From NCBI RefSeq assembly GCF_042453785.1, contig NC_091664.1:31048501-31112500 (forward strand): a stretch of 64,000 bases of DNA, read 5' to 3'. Shown piece by piece: positions 1 to 13,600 of this stretch (positions are counted from its first letter, which is position 1; each line of letters begins with the position of its first letter). This DNA comes from Malus domestica (lineage: Eukaryota > Streptophyta > Magnoliopsida > Rosales > Rosaceae). A program made the position numbers and the translations under genes. The notes beneath the pieces were generated by a model that saw only the letters and a program-made list of their open reading frames with translations, made no database searches and was not told where the DNA came from.

Positions 1-303
1 AGAGCACAAGGTGCTTATGTGTTTGTGGTTTCTATTACCGTTGAAATAATTGAAGAACGCTTCAGCACATATTGATGTGTTTAAGGCAGTCTTCCACTGA
101 CAATGATGATGGATGCATGGGTTAATAGCCTTAACCACTTGAAATGCTCCGAAAGTCTCCATGCCTATGTTCTTTGGAGATAACAATTACGAGAATATCT
201 TTATATATTATCTGCATGGTTTATTTGATATCAGAAGAAGAATGAATATATGTGTTGTTTGAAATCATTTAGTGGATTCCTAACTTTGCCAACACTTGTC
301 CAG

Positions 304-2957
304 GGCACTCTCATATCGCTGAGGCACTAAAAGTACCGCTTCATATATTCTTCACAATGCCATGGACGTAAGTGTTGTCTCTGTGTTAGATCAAATGCTG
401 ATATATTTTGCTCAATGATTATCTTCTTGGATTTCAGTTGCATCGTCCATTGTTCATTTTGGTGTGACACATTTCTCAACCACACACAGTTGATTATTCA
501 ATATATGGACTGTTCATGCATATGTATGTATTTTAAACGTACTGATAAAAGAGAGAAAAGCAGCAAATCATGAACTATTCTGTGTTGTTTGATTAATCGC
601 TTGATAACTATTTACCTTTTCTCAGGCCTACGAGTGAATTCCCCCATCCTCTATCCCGTGTCACGCAACCAATTGGATATAGAGTGAGTCTCATATGATT
701 TCCTTTTCTACCTTACTGGTAGTGATTATATTGATGCTTTTGTTTGACAGGCCTATATTATGTAATTAAACAGATTTTTCTTTTCTTTCCAGCTATCATA
801 TCAAATAGTCGATGCATTAATTTCGCTAGGAATTCGAGACATGATAAATGAGTTTAGGAAGAAAATGCTGAAGCTGAGACCTATCACATATTTAAGTGGA
901 AACTATAGTTCTCAACCTGACGTGCCCCATGGGTATATATGGAGTCCTCATCTTGTTCCCAAACCTAAAGGTCGTATATTTAAATCTTTTTCCTTCAGAT
1001 GAAAACTTTGCATGTATTGACTTGATATGAACTCACAGATTCTTCCATGTTAAATGAACTGATATTGAATGTCGTAATGGAAAATTAATTGGTTAGAATT
1101 TCTTGCTGAAGATATGATAGAGATACATGGTCATTTCAAAATACTCATAGTGGTTGCGAACTACATAAGCTTTGTCATGATACATGGGCTTCTTGTTCCA
1201 GAAATAGTGTGCTAATATTATTGCACAAGCCTCCTGGAATTTGATTTGATAGGGTAGAAATATACTAGCTTGACCAAATGAGAACACAATATGCTGATTA
1301 TTTGCTAATATGCCTTGGTTTTCACTTGTCTGGCAGATTGGGGACCGAAGATTGATGTTGTTGGGTTTTGTTTTCTTGACCTTGCTTCAAATTATGAACC
1401 CCCAGAGCCACTTGCGAAGTGGCTTGAAGCTGGTGACGAGCCTGTCTATATTGGATTTGGTAGCCTGGTGAGTTTTTTCTTTGCAGCTTTTTCTATTCAT
1501 TTGTTTCCTCCATACACTCAAAAAACTAGTTGTTTATTTCCAACGAAACCGTAATAGCCAAAAACCACACATCACCACCGACTGATCGCCATCATGTCGG
1601 TCCCCCCCCCCCCCCCCCCAAAAAACCAATAGGTTGTGGGGGTTCTATTCATGGCAAATTGTCCACTTTGCTCAGTTGTTCAATATCTGATTTGAATGAG
1701 ACATTTCTAATGCAGAGGATACCCGTGAATTGTATAGTTAAGGTCAATTGATTGAACATTTATTAAATTGTCTTGCTACATGCTAATGTTTTCCCTTTGT
1801 TGCGGTATTGTAACAGCCTCTTCAAGAACCGGAGAAAATGACCGATATTATCCTTCAAGCTCTGGAAATAACTGCACAGAGAGGCATTATCAACAGAGGC
1901 TGGGGTGGCCTTGGTAATTGTAAGTCTTGATTCTTTAATAAAACAAGATAAATATATACATATAATATTATATCTATGGTTTTCACAAGCACATTGTTGC
2001 TTCTTTACATCTGAAAACCATTGTATATTTGTCTTTCCAGCAGTAGAACCAAGGGATTCTGTGTACTTGGTGGACAATTGCCCCCATGATTGGCTATTCA
2101 AACGATGCTCTGCTGTGGTAAATTCTAATTTGCTTTTAGACTCATTTTGATTGTTTGAGACTTCACTGCACGGTGTCCACGACATCATTCTCTCACAGTT
2201 GGGCCGAAATGGTATCTCCCTTGCAGTCTGTGTCATGCATAAGCTTGACGCTCTTTTATGTCGTTGGTTTTCCCCCTTGGTTTAGCTTTTGCTTGTACTT
2301 TGTTTGCTTTCCGAATGAACTTGGTTTCAATTGGATATGGAAATTCGTTTTAGGTACATCATGGTGGTGCTGGAACAACTGCTGCTGGTCTGAAAGCTGC
2401 GGTAACTGATAGTACCATTCTTAGGAAATCTTATATTTGTGAATGATTTTGTGGCTTATATATGGGTGATACTCTTGTGTTCTTTCTAGTGTCCGACTAC
2501 AATTATACCATTTTTCGGGGACCAGCCGTTTTGGGGTGAGAGGGTGCATGCCAGAGGTGTAGGTCCTGCACCCATCCCGGTTGAGGAATTCTCGCTTGAC
2601 AAGTTGGTTGATGCCATACGCTTTATGTTAGATCCAAAGGTATTTACCGTTCTCTTTTCTAACTTCAAGTGATTCACATATGTCGGCACTTTAAATTGTC
2701 ATTTTTTCGTGTAAAATTCTCACACCCGCACATGCAGTAGTTTAACAAGTACATAACTTCTCCATTGAAAGGTTAAAGAGTGTGCTGTAGAAATTGCGAA
2801 GGCCATGGATAACGAAGACGGGGTCACGGGAGCAGTGAAGGCCTTTCATAGGCACTTTCCTTGCAATAAATCCGATGATGGCGAACCCGATCAGTCATTG
2901 CCAGCTAAAAAAGGGTTATTATCTATCAGGAGATGTTTTGGCTATTCCCACACATGA
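304..2957 (+). CDS. Sterol 3-beta-glucosyltransferase, UGT80 type (3' part, left-truncated)
   Basis: This enzyme moves glucose from UDP-glucose to the 3-OH of membrane sterols to make steryl glucosides. Readable coding exons are 304-367, 626-683, 793-970, 1337-1467, 1817-1919, 2041-2117, 2354-2401, 2490-2639 and 2772-2957. Together they give 330 codons in one frame, with the N-terminal part lying left of the window. Family landmarks in order are HIFFTMPWTPTSEFPHP, YIGFGSL, the UDP-sugar binding box (VPHDWLF-like NCPHDWLF, then VVHHGGAGTTAAGLKA) and FFGDQPFWGERVHARGVGP. The C-terminus ends CFGYSHT. Exon 2041 could instead start at 2044, since a CAGCAG acceptor keeps both options in frame. It converges on the CYP97A gene. 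Whether it is the UGT80A or UGT80B subfamily cannot be settled without the N-terminus. Confidence 0.93.
1602..1619. repeat. Poly(C) tract, 18 C
   Basis: A run of 18 cytosines lies in the intron between exons 1337-1467 and 1817-1919 of the UGT80 gene. Another 18-C run lies at the far right of the window. Confidence 0.95.
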
Positions 2958-3063
2958 TTCTCAACAGCGACGATTCTATGTATGTTTAGGCTGATCACTA
3001 ATCCAGTACTAATCAGACCATGTCAAGTTCCGCTATCCTGTAATTGGTAAGCGTAGGTTTCTT

Positions 3064-3574
3064 TAACGTTACACCACCTCCATTGCCTCACCTCCGTCGA
3101 AAGCATGTTAGTATCTTTTCGCTTGCAATAGTAGAATACTTGTTCCTAGTTTCCTGGTTGATAGGATTTTCCTTTTGTCGGCTTGGCTGCTACTTACTCT
3201 CTCTGCATTGCATTGGTTCTTCAGGTTGTGGGTTGGTTTTTGGCTGAGTTCTGATTGCTTTCTGGCATAAAATTTTGGGAGGTTTAACGAAAAGTCCACA
3301 GTACTGTTTATTTTAACAAAAAATCACATTTTTACACTAAAAAGTCAAATCTGATACTATTCATTTTACCTTTTATTTTGCCCTTATCGTCAAAACTCAA
3401 AATTTTCAAGCATTTTTCATTAGTTTTCCTTAAAATTTTTGTGTTCGAGATCCTCGGGTGGGTTCGGTTGCTACTAAGCAGGTTCCGGCTGCTGGCTCTC
3501 TTGAAGTTTAACTTAGCATCTGCTAAAATTGAGCAGCTTCAGATAGAGTAGGATCAGGTGACATTTGATACGTT
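3064..3574 (-). pseudogene. Relic of the 5' end and upstream region of a rhamnogalacturonate lyase gene
   Basis: This stretch is a diverged direct copy of 34780-35352, the start and upstream flank of the intact lyase gene. Read on the minus strand, about 3111-3071 encodes MLSTEVRQWRWC, matching MLSMEEVRQWRRW at the start of the intact protein. The upstream similarity then runs on past a 154-bp MITE insertion and ends near a shared AGGATCAGGTGACAT. Nothing of the rest of the lyase coding region is seen toward 2957. It is a gene fragment, not a working gene. Confidence 0.75.
3277..3430. mobile_element. 154-bp MITE with 9-bp target duplication
   Basis: The element starts GGGAGGTTTAACGAAAAG and ends CATTAGTTTTCCT. 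It is flanked by TAAAATTTT at 3268-3276 and 3431-3439. The paralogous sequence near 35210 lacks the insert and has a single similar site, so the boundaries are seen directly. The ends are only weakly inverted. A target duplication of 8-9 bp fits a hAT or Mutator origin. I recall very similar sequences as abundant in apple and pear; that part is from memory. Confidence 0.8.
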
Positions 3575-3951
3575 CATCAGTATGTTTCGTCAAGTTAGTT
3601 AACTACTGGAGTAAGTCCTCCTGTTCGTCGAGAATTCCGAGCAAATGATCCTCGTTCATACGAGAAACAAAGTAGATTGCCAGATTTACAAAGCGCGATG
3701 ACTCGTCGCGAGACTTTACCAACAATGCTGATTAAGAACTATATTGATGAGTTGAATATGCTTAAAATGCACTATACAAACACATTTTCTTTCTAAGTAT
3801 TGCAAACCTTCTCTATGGCACGACCGCGGGTATGCACTTGCATCTTATTAACTAGCGCCGCCCTCTCAATTTATAGCATTATCTACAGACCTCACATCGT
3901 CGAGCATAAGATTTAACCGAAGCACATCAAACACATCGGAACGTAAAATAA

Positions 3952-6900
3952 TCAAGGATGAGCAGAAGAAACCTCACCTTTCTGACCAGCTACAGAATCC
4001 CCTTTTGGGACACCGACAGGCGTATCCACTTCAAATGAAGGCATCTCCAATGTGGGAACGATCGGAGGTTTTATCCTCCTAGTGACTGTCATCTTCAACC
4101 CTTCCGTCGTGTGAATGGTGGCTCCCGTTGTCATCTTGACCTGCTCGGAGAACCATTCGTTAGATAGAATCATAAAACTTCTTGTGGTTCTTCACAACAC
4201 CACCAACAACTACCTGTGTTTAAGAATCACGCTTCGAAAAGCTCCAGTTAGGCTATAAATAATACACCGTACACGCACGAAACAACATAGGGATACTTAC
4301 CTCGGGAGCGCCTAGTGCCAATTGAAAGTTAAATCTTCGAACAAGCATCGAAAGAGCTACAACAGTCTGTCAATTAGCAACGTGAAAGTTTGTAAACGGT
4401 CGTCGTTAGAAGCATGAAAAAGTAAGTGTTTCTCATTCACCAAGTTCAAATGTTTACATTACCTCGAATGTGGCAAACATGTCACCTACGCATTTCCGTG
4501 GTCCTCCACCAAAGGGCAAGTAACTGAAACAATAACTACCAGAGTCATTCATCTGTAAAAAGACAAAGATACTTTATATGAAACCTCAAGAGAAAATCTG
4601 ACCCTCAATCCCATCTCAACGAAGATAGCACAAAATAACTTCAAGCAATAATAACAACAAAGTCTTATCCCACTAAGTGGAGTCAATTGTATGAATCTTA
4701 GAACGCCACTGTGGTCAGGTGTTATGCCAAGTCCTCCGTTAGCTCCAAAACAGAATAACTTCAGAAGTAACTTAAGAAACTTAACATTTGCAGTAGTAGC
4801 CCATTTTATAATTTTAGGTCACATTTAAAACCGAGCGCAATGGCAATCTAGTCATACAACCGACCCCACTTAGTGGGATAGGGCTTGGTGGTGGTGGTTG
4901 TTGTATGTTTCACATTTAAAAGTGTAATGATACCAGACAGTATCTTGTGACATGAATCCGATTCATGCAAGAGGCAGAGAGAAAAATTACCGAAAATTTT
5001 GGTTCGTCTCATTTGGATTGGGTCCATCTAATGGCCATCTTTCAGGGTAAAACTTATCTGCATCATCCCATTGTTTTGGACTGCGATGCAGATTCCAAAT
5101 ACAAATGAATATATCCTCATTCCTGTAAATGAAAATATAATTAAGGAATTAGTTTTTGCATAGTAATATTCAATGTATGTGTTTTTCTAAAATCATGCTT
5201 CTCCAATAGTATCAAATAATCTATACATGAAACCCAAAAAACCCGTGAATGCTAGGTACGATAATTTCATACTATCAAGGAAGAAATTTTTCTTTTGAAA
5301 AATAATATGCTCATTTAAGAAAGAAAAAGCTAGAGTTCTTGTAAAGAAAAAAAATATATCAATAGATCCCAGGTATGACCTTTTAATAGGGAAGTCTCCA
5401 AGCTTGTCATCCTCAAGAGAACGACGAATTAGCACGGGTGGTTGTGGGTAAAGCCTCAAGGACTACATAGGAAGAAGGAAGGTCAAACCAAAAACAATCA
5501 TATTGAAAATTATTAGAAGGTTAGCCTTCTAATCATTCTGAGAAAAGATGATCTGCTTACTTCGTTAATCACTCGAGTTGCATACTTGAGTTTTTTCATG
5601 TCTTCAATGGTTGGAAATCTATCGCCTAGAATGGAATCAACCTAAGAACATGAAGTGTTATAATTAAAAAGAAACAGTATGATATAGGCTAAAGTATTTA
5701 TGACTCCTATTGATTCTTCTTGTAAAAATATGGATGCATTAATATTAAGACATTAACATACCTCCTCTTGGAGCTTGGCCATGACCCTAGGTTCCTGCAG
5801 CCAGTAAAAAATTTAGCAAGCACCCGAGATTTACAAGTTGTTATATTTATGCACTTCAAGTAAAAAATCCGTATTACGATGTTCTAAAGAATATAAAATT
5901 GAGAAATTAGTTCCATTACCAAGCGTCAAATTTGCTACCTTGGAAAGAAGATAAAACGTCCATGTTAAGACTGCAGCTGATGTTTCATGTCCAGCTATTA
6001 GCATTGTCATCAAGTCATCACGGAGTTGCTTGCTAGAAACCTACAAACAGTGGAGCAAAAAGTTCAACCATATGAGCTAGTGACGAGCATGTCTGATAGT
6101 TTGTGGTTACATACATCATCGCCAGATGCCAAAAGGAAATGGAGAATACTAGGATCTTGTTCATTCATGTACTCCTCATGAAACTGTAGCTCTTCTTCGT
6201 CTACCATTCTCTGCAGATGAAAAATGAAAAATAAAAAATAAAGCAATAATGCACCAGATTAGCAGCCTTGCCCAGCCATGTATGATCTCGAAGGAAAATA
6301 CATACGCGTGAGTGTGATCAGAAACATGTTTTGCCAAACAATTGAGATGGCTTTACCTTGCAAATTGCTATCAAATCATCCAGTGCAGTATTAATTAATT
6401 TGAGGGCTGTTGAGACTTTTCTTTGTCGTGGTGAAATGTCTTTCCATATTGGGATCTCCCATACTGGTATTGGTGAAACACTACGATCTTCTGATTCTCT
6501 CAGGACAGTGTACACAGCCTGCTCTAGCCAAAATAGATTGACACCAATAAATGATCATGAGAATCATTGAAGATAAGTGGAAGCTAAACAGGAAAGAACC
6601 TCGTATAACTGGAACTAAGACAAAAGGAATGGAAAGGAGTACCTCGACAATCCCAGTGTCATTTGTTAATGAATCAAAATCATAATTAAAAAGTGCCTTG
6701 CCAATGATATCCAGTGTCAAACGGGAGAAAAGTGACTCCATCTCTACATCTTCCCCATCAGATGCAGCAGCATCTAGCTTTTGGCAAAGCCTGTCTGTAG
6801 CTTGTCCGAAGAGATTAATCATAGCTGTTACATACTACAGTTACAAAATAAGAAAATAGATATCAACAATAAAAATTGATCAATTAAACGAAAGTTACAA

Positions 6901-9520
6901 ATAGTTCCTATGGCATGTGTCAAGGTTTACATTTACAGTGAGGTAGCTTCAAATTGCATGAGAAAATGAACAAGCTCATAAGATTCTTATGTGCAGTTTT
7001 CTTAATAATCAAGTGTGTTTGTTATAAAGGAAGAGCAATTTTTTTAATATATGAACAAAATCAGTATGCTCTTCAAACTTTTGAAGATTGGTTACCGTAT
7101 ACAATATTTTAATCTTAGAAACTGCAAGGAACAATTTGGAGGAGTTGCCATTCTAGAGAAAAACTGAATGCCTGTTCTAGAATGACTAGTCCTCATAATT
7201 GCTCCTTCTGATGCACAGAACCGTGGCATTAGTGTTGTGTTTGGCTCATACATTTGTGAGTAATTATGAGTCATGTGTTGACAACAATTGAAGACCATGT
7301 GAATGCTACAAGGAAATGGCAGCAACTGTGACTTTGTGTTTGCTTGCACACAATTGTGCATGTTTTTTTTTATATGCATTAAATGACAAATGGAGAAAAG
7401 TTGTACTTTATAGACTAGGTATAGACTTTGGTGCATGCTAGGTAGGCTAGGTAATGATTATGTCATGTGAACTTAAGACTTTTTGGTCTTGGTTGTTGGC
7501 ATAGTTGCTAGTGTATGCCTATAACTAGATGCAATATTTGTGCATTTAGTAATGCTTAGAAAGTGGGAAGGTAAGCATCATAGAAGCATCCAAGGGGAGA
7601 GCATCCGGCCCCCCATGGGAAAGGTTGAACATGGGTTGAGAGAAAATCAAGAGAGCTAGAGTGAAAAGTATTCTAGTGAAAGAACTCTTGGGGTAGAGTG
7701 AGGCTCTTGGGAAAATTCTATGAGTGGGTGTACAAGGGATTCGGGAATGAATTATATCAATTTAACTCATGTGTACTTGTACTGTTATTCTCATAGTGAA
7801 GAGCAATATCTCTCCGGGGACGTAGGCAGGTTTTTGCTAAACCTCGTAAATTTCTCTGTGTCTTTATTTCTTGTATTTTATTCTATTCAACTGAGTGTTA
7901 TTTGGTGAGGTTGTAATTTGAATCTCGTTTCCGCACTAATGAACGGGCCAAGGCACAACAATCAGAATTTCAAGGTGCACAACACCTTCTCGTGCAAGTA
8001 ACAATTGAATTTCTCGGAATCATTCTAATTTCGGTTTCCATATCAGAGATCTTGGTCCTGTTTAATATCCAACTTTCCCCCTGTACTACAAATATAGATA
8101 TGCAATTTTAAAAGAGGTTTTGTCCTGGGGATGCCTTGCCCGATGGTTTTGCTATTGGAAACATTGAATTAATGAAAACAGAGACATTCTTCCACAAGAT
8201 TGAAAAGGTACAACTGAAATAGAACGGATAGGAACGAACTACCTTCTGATGCAATGCAGGAACTATAGCACGTCGCCGTCTGCGCCATATTTCACCGTCT
8301 GCTGGAATGAGACCAGTTCCCATGACAAATTCTAGAATTTCAGCCAAGATTCCCTGTGCACAAAGTATCTATTAATTGAGAGAGGGAGGGAGAGAGAGAG
8401 AGAGAGGACAGGAAAAGAAATTAACAAATTGATTAACCTTTGAATAAGCCTTTGAATTCTCCCTTAATATATGTTTGGCAATCGCCGGATCAGAAACTAT
8501 CAAAAAGGACTGCAGCAAGAATCAACAAGTAATCCACTGAGAATAGCAACTTTTTTCATCGGAACGATGTATTAAGTTTGAGGTCTAAATTAGAAATAAA
8601 AACCTTTGGTCCAAATTTCAGCCTGTAAATTCCACCATATGTGAGGTAAAGCTCAAATAGTGGGATGAAAAAGGCCTCACTTCGAATGGCACTGATCGCT
8701 CCTTTTGCCTCTGGAATTTTTGGATAGTCTTCAGCTGCATCAGCCCAGCTGAACAAGAAATCTAGTATCCCCGTAGGAACACCAACCTTTGACAAACCGC
8801 TCTTCAATTGAGATGGAAAACTAATTACGACATTCAAGAGACTCAGAGTTACGAATGCATAAACACAAATGTGGATGTATAATAACACAAAAGTAAAGCT
8901 TCCCCAGATAATATTCTACTTCCACAAATCCAACAAAAGAAAGTAATAGACTTTCTTCAGACAACTAAGAACACCAAAAAAAGTTTTCGACTTTTCACCA
9001 CCAAATACATAACATCTAAGTAAAATTTAACCTATACATCTTGCTTTTGCTATAATTTAGTATAATCAAAACTCATTAAACAAACTACTAAGCAAATTTG
9101 ATCGAAAGCAGCTGAAACTTCCAAAACAGATCAAAACTAAACGCAGAATTTCAATCACTACTAATCATTTACCCAGATTTCTCCACAGTGAATTCTCCTG
9201 AGGCAATCCCAGCAGAAAGCTCGGCGCGCCGCTTCTCTTCCAGCAACCGCTCCACGCTCTTCACACCGATGTCGACAGAATCAGGCTCTCTGCCATTAGA
9301 AGAGGAGCATGTAATCGTAGACAACCCAAACCTTCCTGCAAAACCCACCAAACTTATCAGCAAAAAAAAGGTACGAATTAAGCAAAAGCTCAAAGATCGG
9401 AACTTTCAGGAGAAATGGACCTCTCTGTTTGATGGGTCGGAGCCTGTTGGAGTGGAGCTTGGCCTGGAAGGTTTTGGCGGGGACGAACTGCAGCAGAGGA
9501 ATAGTGGCGGCAGTGGCCAT
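3952..9520 (-). CDS. CYP97A3: Cytochrome P450 CYP97A, plastid carotenoid beta-ring hydroxylase (LUT5-like)
   Basis: This plastid P450 hydroxylates the beta rings of alpha- and beta-carotene on the route to lutein. Sixteen exons from the start are 9520-9421, 9335-9173, 8820-8604, 8509-8438, 8353-8243, 6834-6643, 6518-6357, 6210-6115, 6040-5939, 5794-5762, 5641-5561, 5462-5380, 5122-4991, 4523-4463, 4366-4301 and 4140-3952, giving 619 aa; the Arabidopsis enzyme is near 595. The N-terminus ([12 protein letters not shown]...) is rich in A, K and R with no acidic residues over about 30 aa, as in a transit peptide. Landmarks are the I-helix oxygen-binding box AGHETSA, the ExxR in [28 protein letters not shown] and the haem loop [12 protein letters not shown]. 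Intron 1 (85 nt) uses a weak GTCCAT donor, chosen because it joins two well-matching frames. Intron 5 is 1.4 kb and holds LTR-like sequence. Confidence 0.95.
4640..4910. repeat. Two Au-type SINE 3'-end fragments in opposite orientation
   Basis: In the CYP97A intron at 4524-4990, 4648-4745 carries TCTTATCCCACTAAGTGGAG and following SINE-like sequence in one direction. 4855-4905 carries CGACCCCACTTAGTGGGATA followed by a GGTGGTGGTTGTTG tail in the other. The conserved core plus a TTG-rich tail is the signature I know from Au-like plant SINEs. Neither piece has a recognisable 5' promoter half. Confidence 0.6.
7190..7975. mobile_element. Copia-type LTR remnant inside CYP97A intron 5
   Basis: The stretch reads like the right half of a Copia LTR in plus orientation. 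It holds a CTCCGGGGACGTAGGCAG motif, a TTGCTAAACCTCGTAAATTT motif, a T-rich polyadenylation-like stretch and a terminal GGCACAACA near 7963. No internal coding sequence or partner LTR is seen, so it looks like a solo or fragmentary LTR. I could not find a clean target duplication, and the left edge is uncertain. It is a fossil and lies opposite to CYP97A transcription. Confidence 0.5.
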
Positions 9521-9772
9521 TGGCGGTGTCCCTTCAGCCGTCGGGATTGGCGGTTGAGGAAGAGAGGAAGGGAGGAGGAAGAAGAAGAAGATGATAATCC
9601 AGAGGCCAAACGTGGCCGTCTTCAAGCGCAACAAGAAGTTGGCAATAGAGTATCTTTTGGCTGGGTTCGTAGTTAGATACCCGCCCATTAAAATCCAATT
9701 GCGTCGAGATTCGGTATCTTCTCACCCACCCGACCCAAAACGCAGAGAAATTTTTAATTGTGATGAATACAC

Positions 9773-9890
9773 GGATGGTACACCACGTGTTTTTATGTAA
9801 GTGGTGGAAAATTTTAATTTTTAAGTTATTAACTTTTTAACACATATAATCCACCATTTATATAGAAACATGTGATGCACCATCTCGTAT
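9773..9890. mobile_element. Short foldback MITE upstream of CYP97A, carrying a G-box
   Basis: The left arm GATGGTACACCACGTG (continuing to TGGTGGA) pairs with the right arm ending CATGTGATGCACCATC, with about 35 bp in each arm and an AT-rich loop. The left arm contains the palindrome CACGTG at 9784-9789. It sits about 265 bp upstream of the CYP97A start codon. Confidence 0.65.
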
Positions 9891-10651
9891 AACGGTCACA
9901 CTGAAAAATCCCTCCAAAACGCATGCATGACACCTTTACAATTCGGTTTATGTCCTAATCTCAAATATTCTTGTCATAAAGACCCTAATCTGTTGTCTTG
10001 TCTTGAAACAAACAAAAATTAAATAATTTATTGCAAAAGTGACCGTAGCTAAAATGGCTAAAGCGGATGTGTACTAGTATTCAATATTGTATACAGACAA
10101 GTATAACTCACTTGTTGATCATCAATTACGCAACGCATTCAACATTGCAACAAAATCACCATCCATACGTACGTTCTGAATTATAGATGCAAGATGACTA
10201 TTTGTTATGGGAATTAAGATTATCAAAACGGAAACATGCAATCAAATATTCACACCAATAAACAAAATAATTAACCAAAACTCAACTTAATATGTCTATA
10301 AAGAAAATAACCGAACAATTAATCATCCGAAAATACCAATAAAAACCATGCAGTGCAAATATAGTTTCCAGAACACCAATGTATATGATATTGGGTCTCA
10401 CATCCCTTTCCGGGGTTCTTCATTTTATTACTACTAAATAAAAATCAGACGACAACTTTTCTGCAACAGCGGCTCCAGCCAAAATATAGTGATTAAACTC
10501 TTATTGTTTTGTCCCGCATTGCTCTTATGGCTTATCATTCTCCCCCTGCAATGCAACCACAAAAAATAAAGCTGAATATATTAATATATTTGTTATTAGC
10601 TATTTTCGAACTTAATTAATTGGTACGTATAAACCCTGATTACTGTAGAAC
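9891..10651. other. AT-rich spacer
   Basis: No coding similarity was seen. The right end probably includes the 3' untranslated region of the neighbouring minus-strand gene. An alternative last exon of that gene could lie near 10540-10548 (acceptor TTGCAG on the minus strand). Confidence 0.5.
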
Positions 10652-13600
10652 TTAATGAGAATACCCACCATTTTCACGCCTCTGCTGAGCAAGAAACATT
10701 CGCAGATGCGGATCAATGGGTAACCCCATGGCTTCGTACTTCGGATCATACAGGGAGTTCATGATCGCCCTGCAGGAAATTATACATAATTAATTTGAGA
10801 AGATTACTGCTGAATATAGAAAGTACACATGACAGTGAAAATAACATGCATATGAAATTAATTTAACCAATGAATTTGATAATAAAAGATGATTAATAAT
10901 TAATTACCTAGGGGGAGGAGCTGGAGCACTGTTGCTATAGTTCGGAACTGGAAAATTCATGCTCCCTTGCCAGTTGTTCATTGGAATCTACGTATATGTG
11001 ATGGAGAATATACATCATATCACTGATAAAATGAAATAAAACGAAAAACCACTAAATTAGATTAATTAGACTATACGTACCGTTGCAGCAGGCCTCTGAA
11101 ACTCTCCCGCTAGCTGGTCGTACGCATTCACGCTCGTAAAGCTCGAAGGCTTCCCTTGCTGAAAAAGGATTCGGAACCATATATATCGATCTAAGACGGT
11201 GGTGGAAAGTAATGTGTATGTCTGCTAGGTCTAAATATTGCTACATGTATTTATATGGAGAAGGCAGAGCTACTCTCTATAGGTGAATGTGATGATATTT
11301 TGAATATTCTTCTAGGGTTTTTTAAGTGTTACTGGTGTGTAAGGTACTTAAAGCACGTTCATGTGAGGACCAATTAAACGTAATCAAGAACAAGCACATT
11401 TACTTCATAAATGTGATATATATGTTCTGTGATTGTCAGTGTCAAAGGAAACAAAATTATGTAGAGAGATACTATAAAGTTTATGAAGAAATAATGCTTA
11501 CTTGAATGACGATGTTCTGGTATCCGGCCGATGGAAGGCTGCCATTGGATGCTGCAGTAGACTGATTTGCCATCAGCCCATGAAATTGGATTTCTGGGGA
11601 CCTATATATATGATGCAACAACATTACTTTTTTTTTTTTTTCCAAAGCAAGTACAATACTGAGTTAGTGAATACTAATTTCCATTTAATCCATATTTGGA
11701 AAGCTAATATTTTGACTGGAGAATTTTGAAATTTCGGAATTTAATTTGCCTAATATTATGTCTATTTTAATTGAAATATGACTCGATACAAAGGTAATAT
11801 TTTTCAACTTTTTTTAATTTAAAAGAGAAGGTCCAATGTATCGAGTCACATATTCTCTATTTTCCAATATAAATATAAGGGATTAATAATATTGTGTATA
11901 ACATTCCGTTTTCTTATATATAACTAATATGAGTTATATAACATTTCGCTCACTCTCTTTCAGAAAAAGAAAAGACTACCAATTACCAAATAACTCAGCA
12001 TAAAAAATAAAAAAAATACCAACAGCTAGGTTGATTAATCGGGAATTAACTATAAACAATAATTAAAATTTGAAAATCAATAGGAGAAAATTATTTAACT
12101 ATAAGACAATAATTAACTAGAAGATTCAATTCAAATATGTATAATTTACACACACACACACACACACAGAGATATATTATAAGAATTAAACTCATGGACA
12201 CTTTTGATACGTGATTAATTAATTATACCCAGAAAGAGTTGCAGGCTGATGCAGCTGCATGGGTTGCTGGGAACTCAAGGAAGCAATTGCCTGCGTCCTC
12301 ATGTAGGGGGATCCACCATTTCCATTATCCAACTGTGCCTGCATATATAGACAAGAACCAACATAATAGAAAATATGAAATTAATTTATGTAAGATATGA
12401 AGACCATTTTTATCATCGAATTTCACAAATAAAAATAATATCAATTAATTCCTCACCACTGGGATGTTGTTGGTGGCATTTGTGTAACCACTTGCAATGC
12501 CAGTTTCGAAGCTCCTCAGTGGAACTTGATCATCAATGGGAAAAAACATACGATTGCTTCGGCTGTCTTCAGATGCCATGTTTTGTTGAAAACTAAATAA
12601 AGAAGTAAGCAACGCAGCTAGGGTTAATGTGATTCATTTGGAACCAATTATCTTAATTATATATTATATTGAACTGGTAGTATTCATAGTATAGTGATTG
12701 GTGAATAACTGATAGCTAATATGGCACCGAAAATGGTTGTCAATATTAATTATATAATATTGTCCAAAAAAATATAATATAAAATGCTGAGGTAGTTAGT
12801 TTACACACACACACATACATAGGCATTTGTTGAAAGTGTTGGTGAAAAGACTGCTGGATGCCGCTTGGCAGAGAAACACTTGACTGCTGATTAATTCCAA
12901 GGATATGGCCCATGAGAATTTGCTCAGAGTTGACTGTGTACTTCATGGAGTCTTTGGCTGCAGGTGCATAATCCACCTAAACAATAATAATAACTGTGGT
13001 AATTTCTCATTGAGTAAAAGGAATAACATGTATGCATATGGAAGTTGTTGTGTATTGGGCATTTCAAAATATGTCATGCACTTCAAATTTACAAAAATAT
13101 TAGGGAAAACTTGTGTTGAGAAGAGTGAGGATAGCATTTCAAAAATATATCATTCTAAAATTCCTTTGAATTTATTTGTAGAAATAACTATATAATATTA
13201 GACTGAACATGAAATACATATAAATATATAAAGTAGTACACGAGAGAGATAATACCGCAGATGAAGAGAAAGGTGACCATGGCCCTGCTAATGCAGAATC
13301 AGTGGAGAGTGAAGGGATCTCGTAGAACCCTGGAGTAACCGGACTGCTGCCAGCGCCAACACCTATCTCAAATGCCTCTTGGGGTTGGGGCTCTTCCACC
13401 ACCGGCCTATTTGTGTATCGTAAGATGTCAATTTAAATCTATGATTAGTCCCAAAATTAGAGAACGAATTAATCTATATAGTAAAACGATATGTATAAAT
13501 ATTACTGTTGATCATGAGGCTGAAGCAGCATTGCTGCAGAATCCTGCTCATCATCATCGAATCCACCACCGCCAATTAAATTCTCTTGGTTCTCAGAAAT

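Noticed and set aside
9188-9676. 162-codon plus-strand open frame
   Set aside because: It is the antisense of the first two CYP97A exons and their intron. The minus strand gives the recognisable protein.
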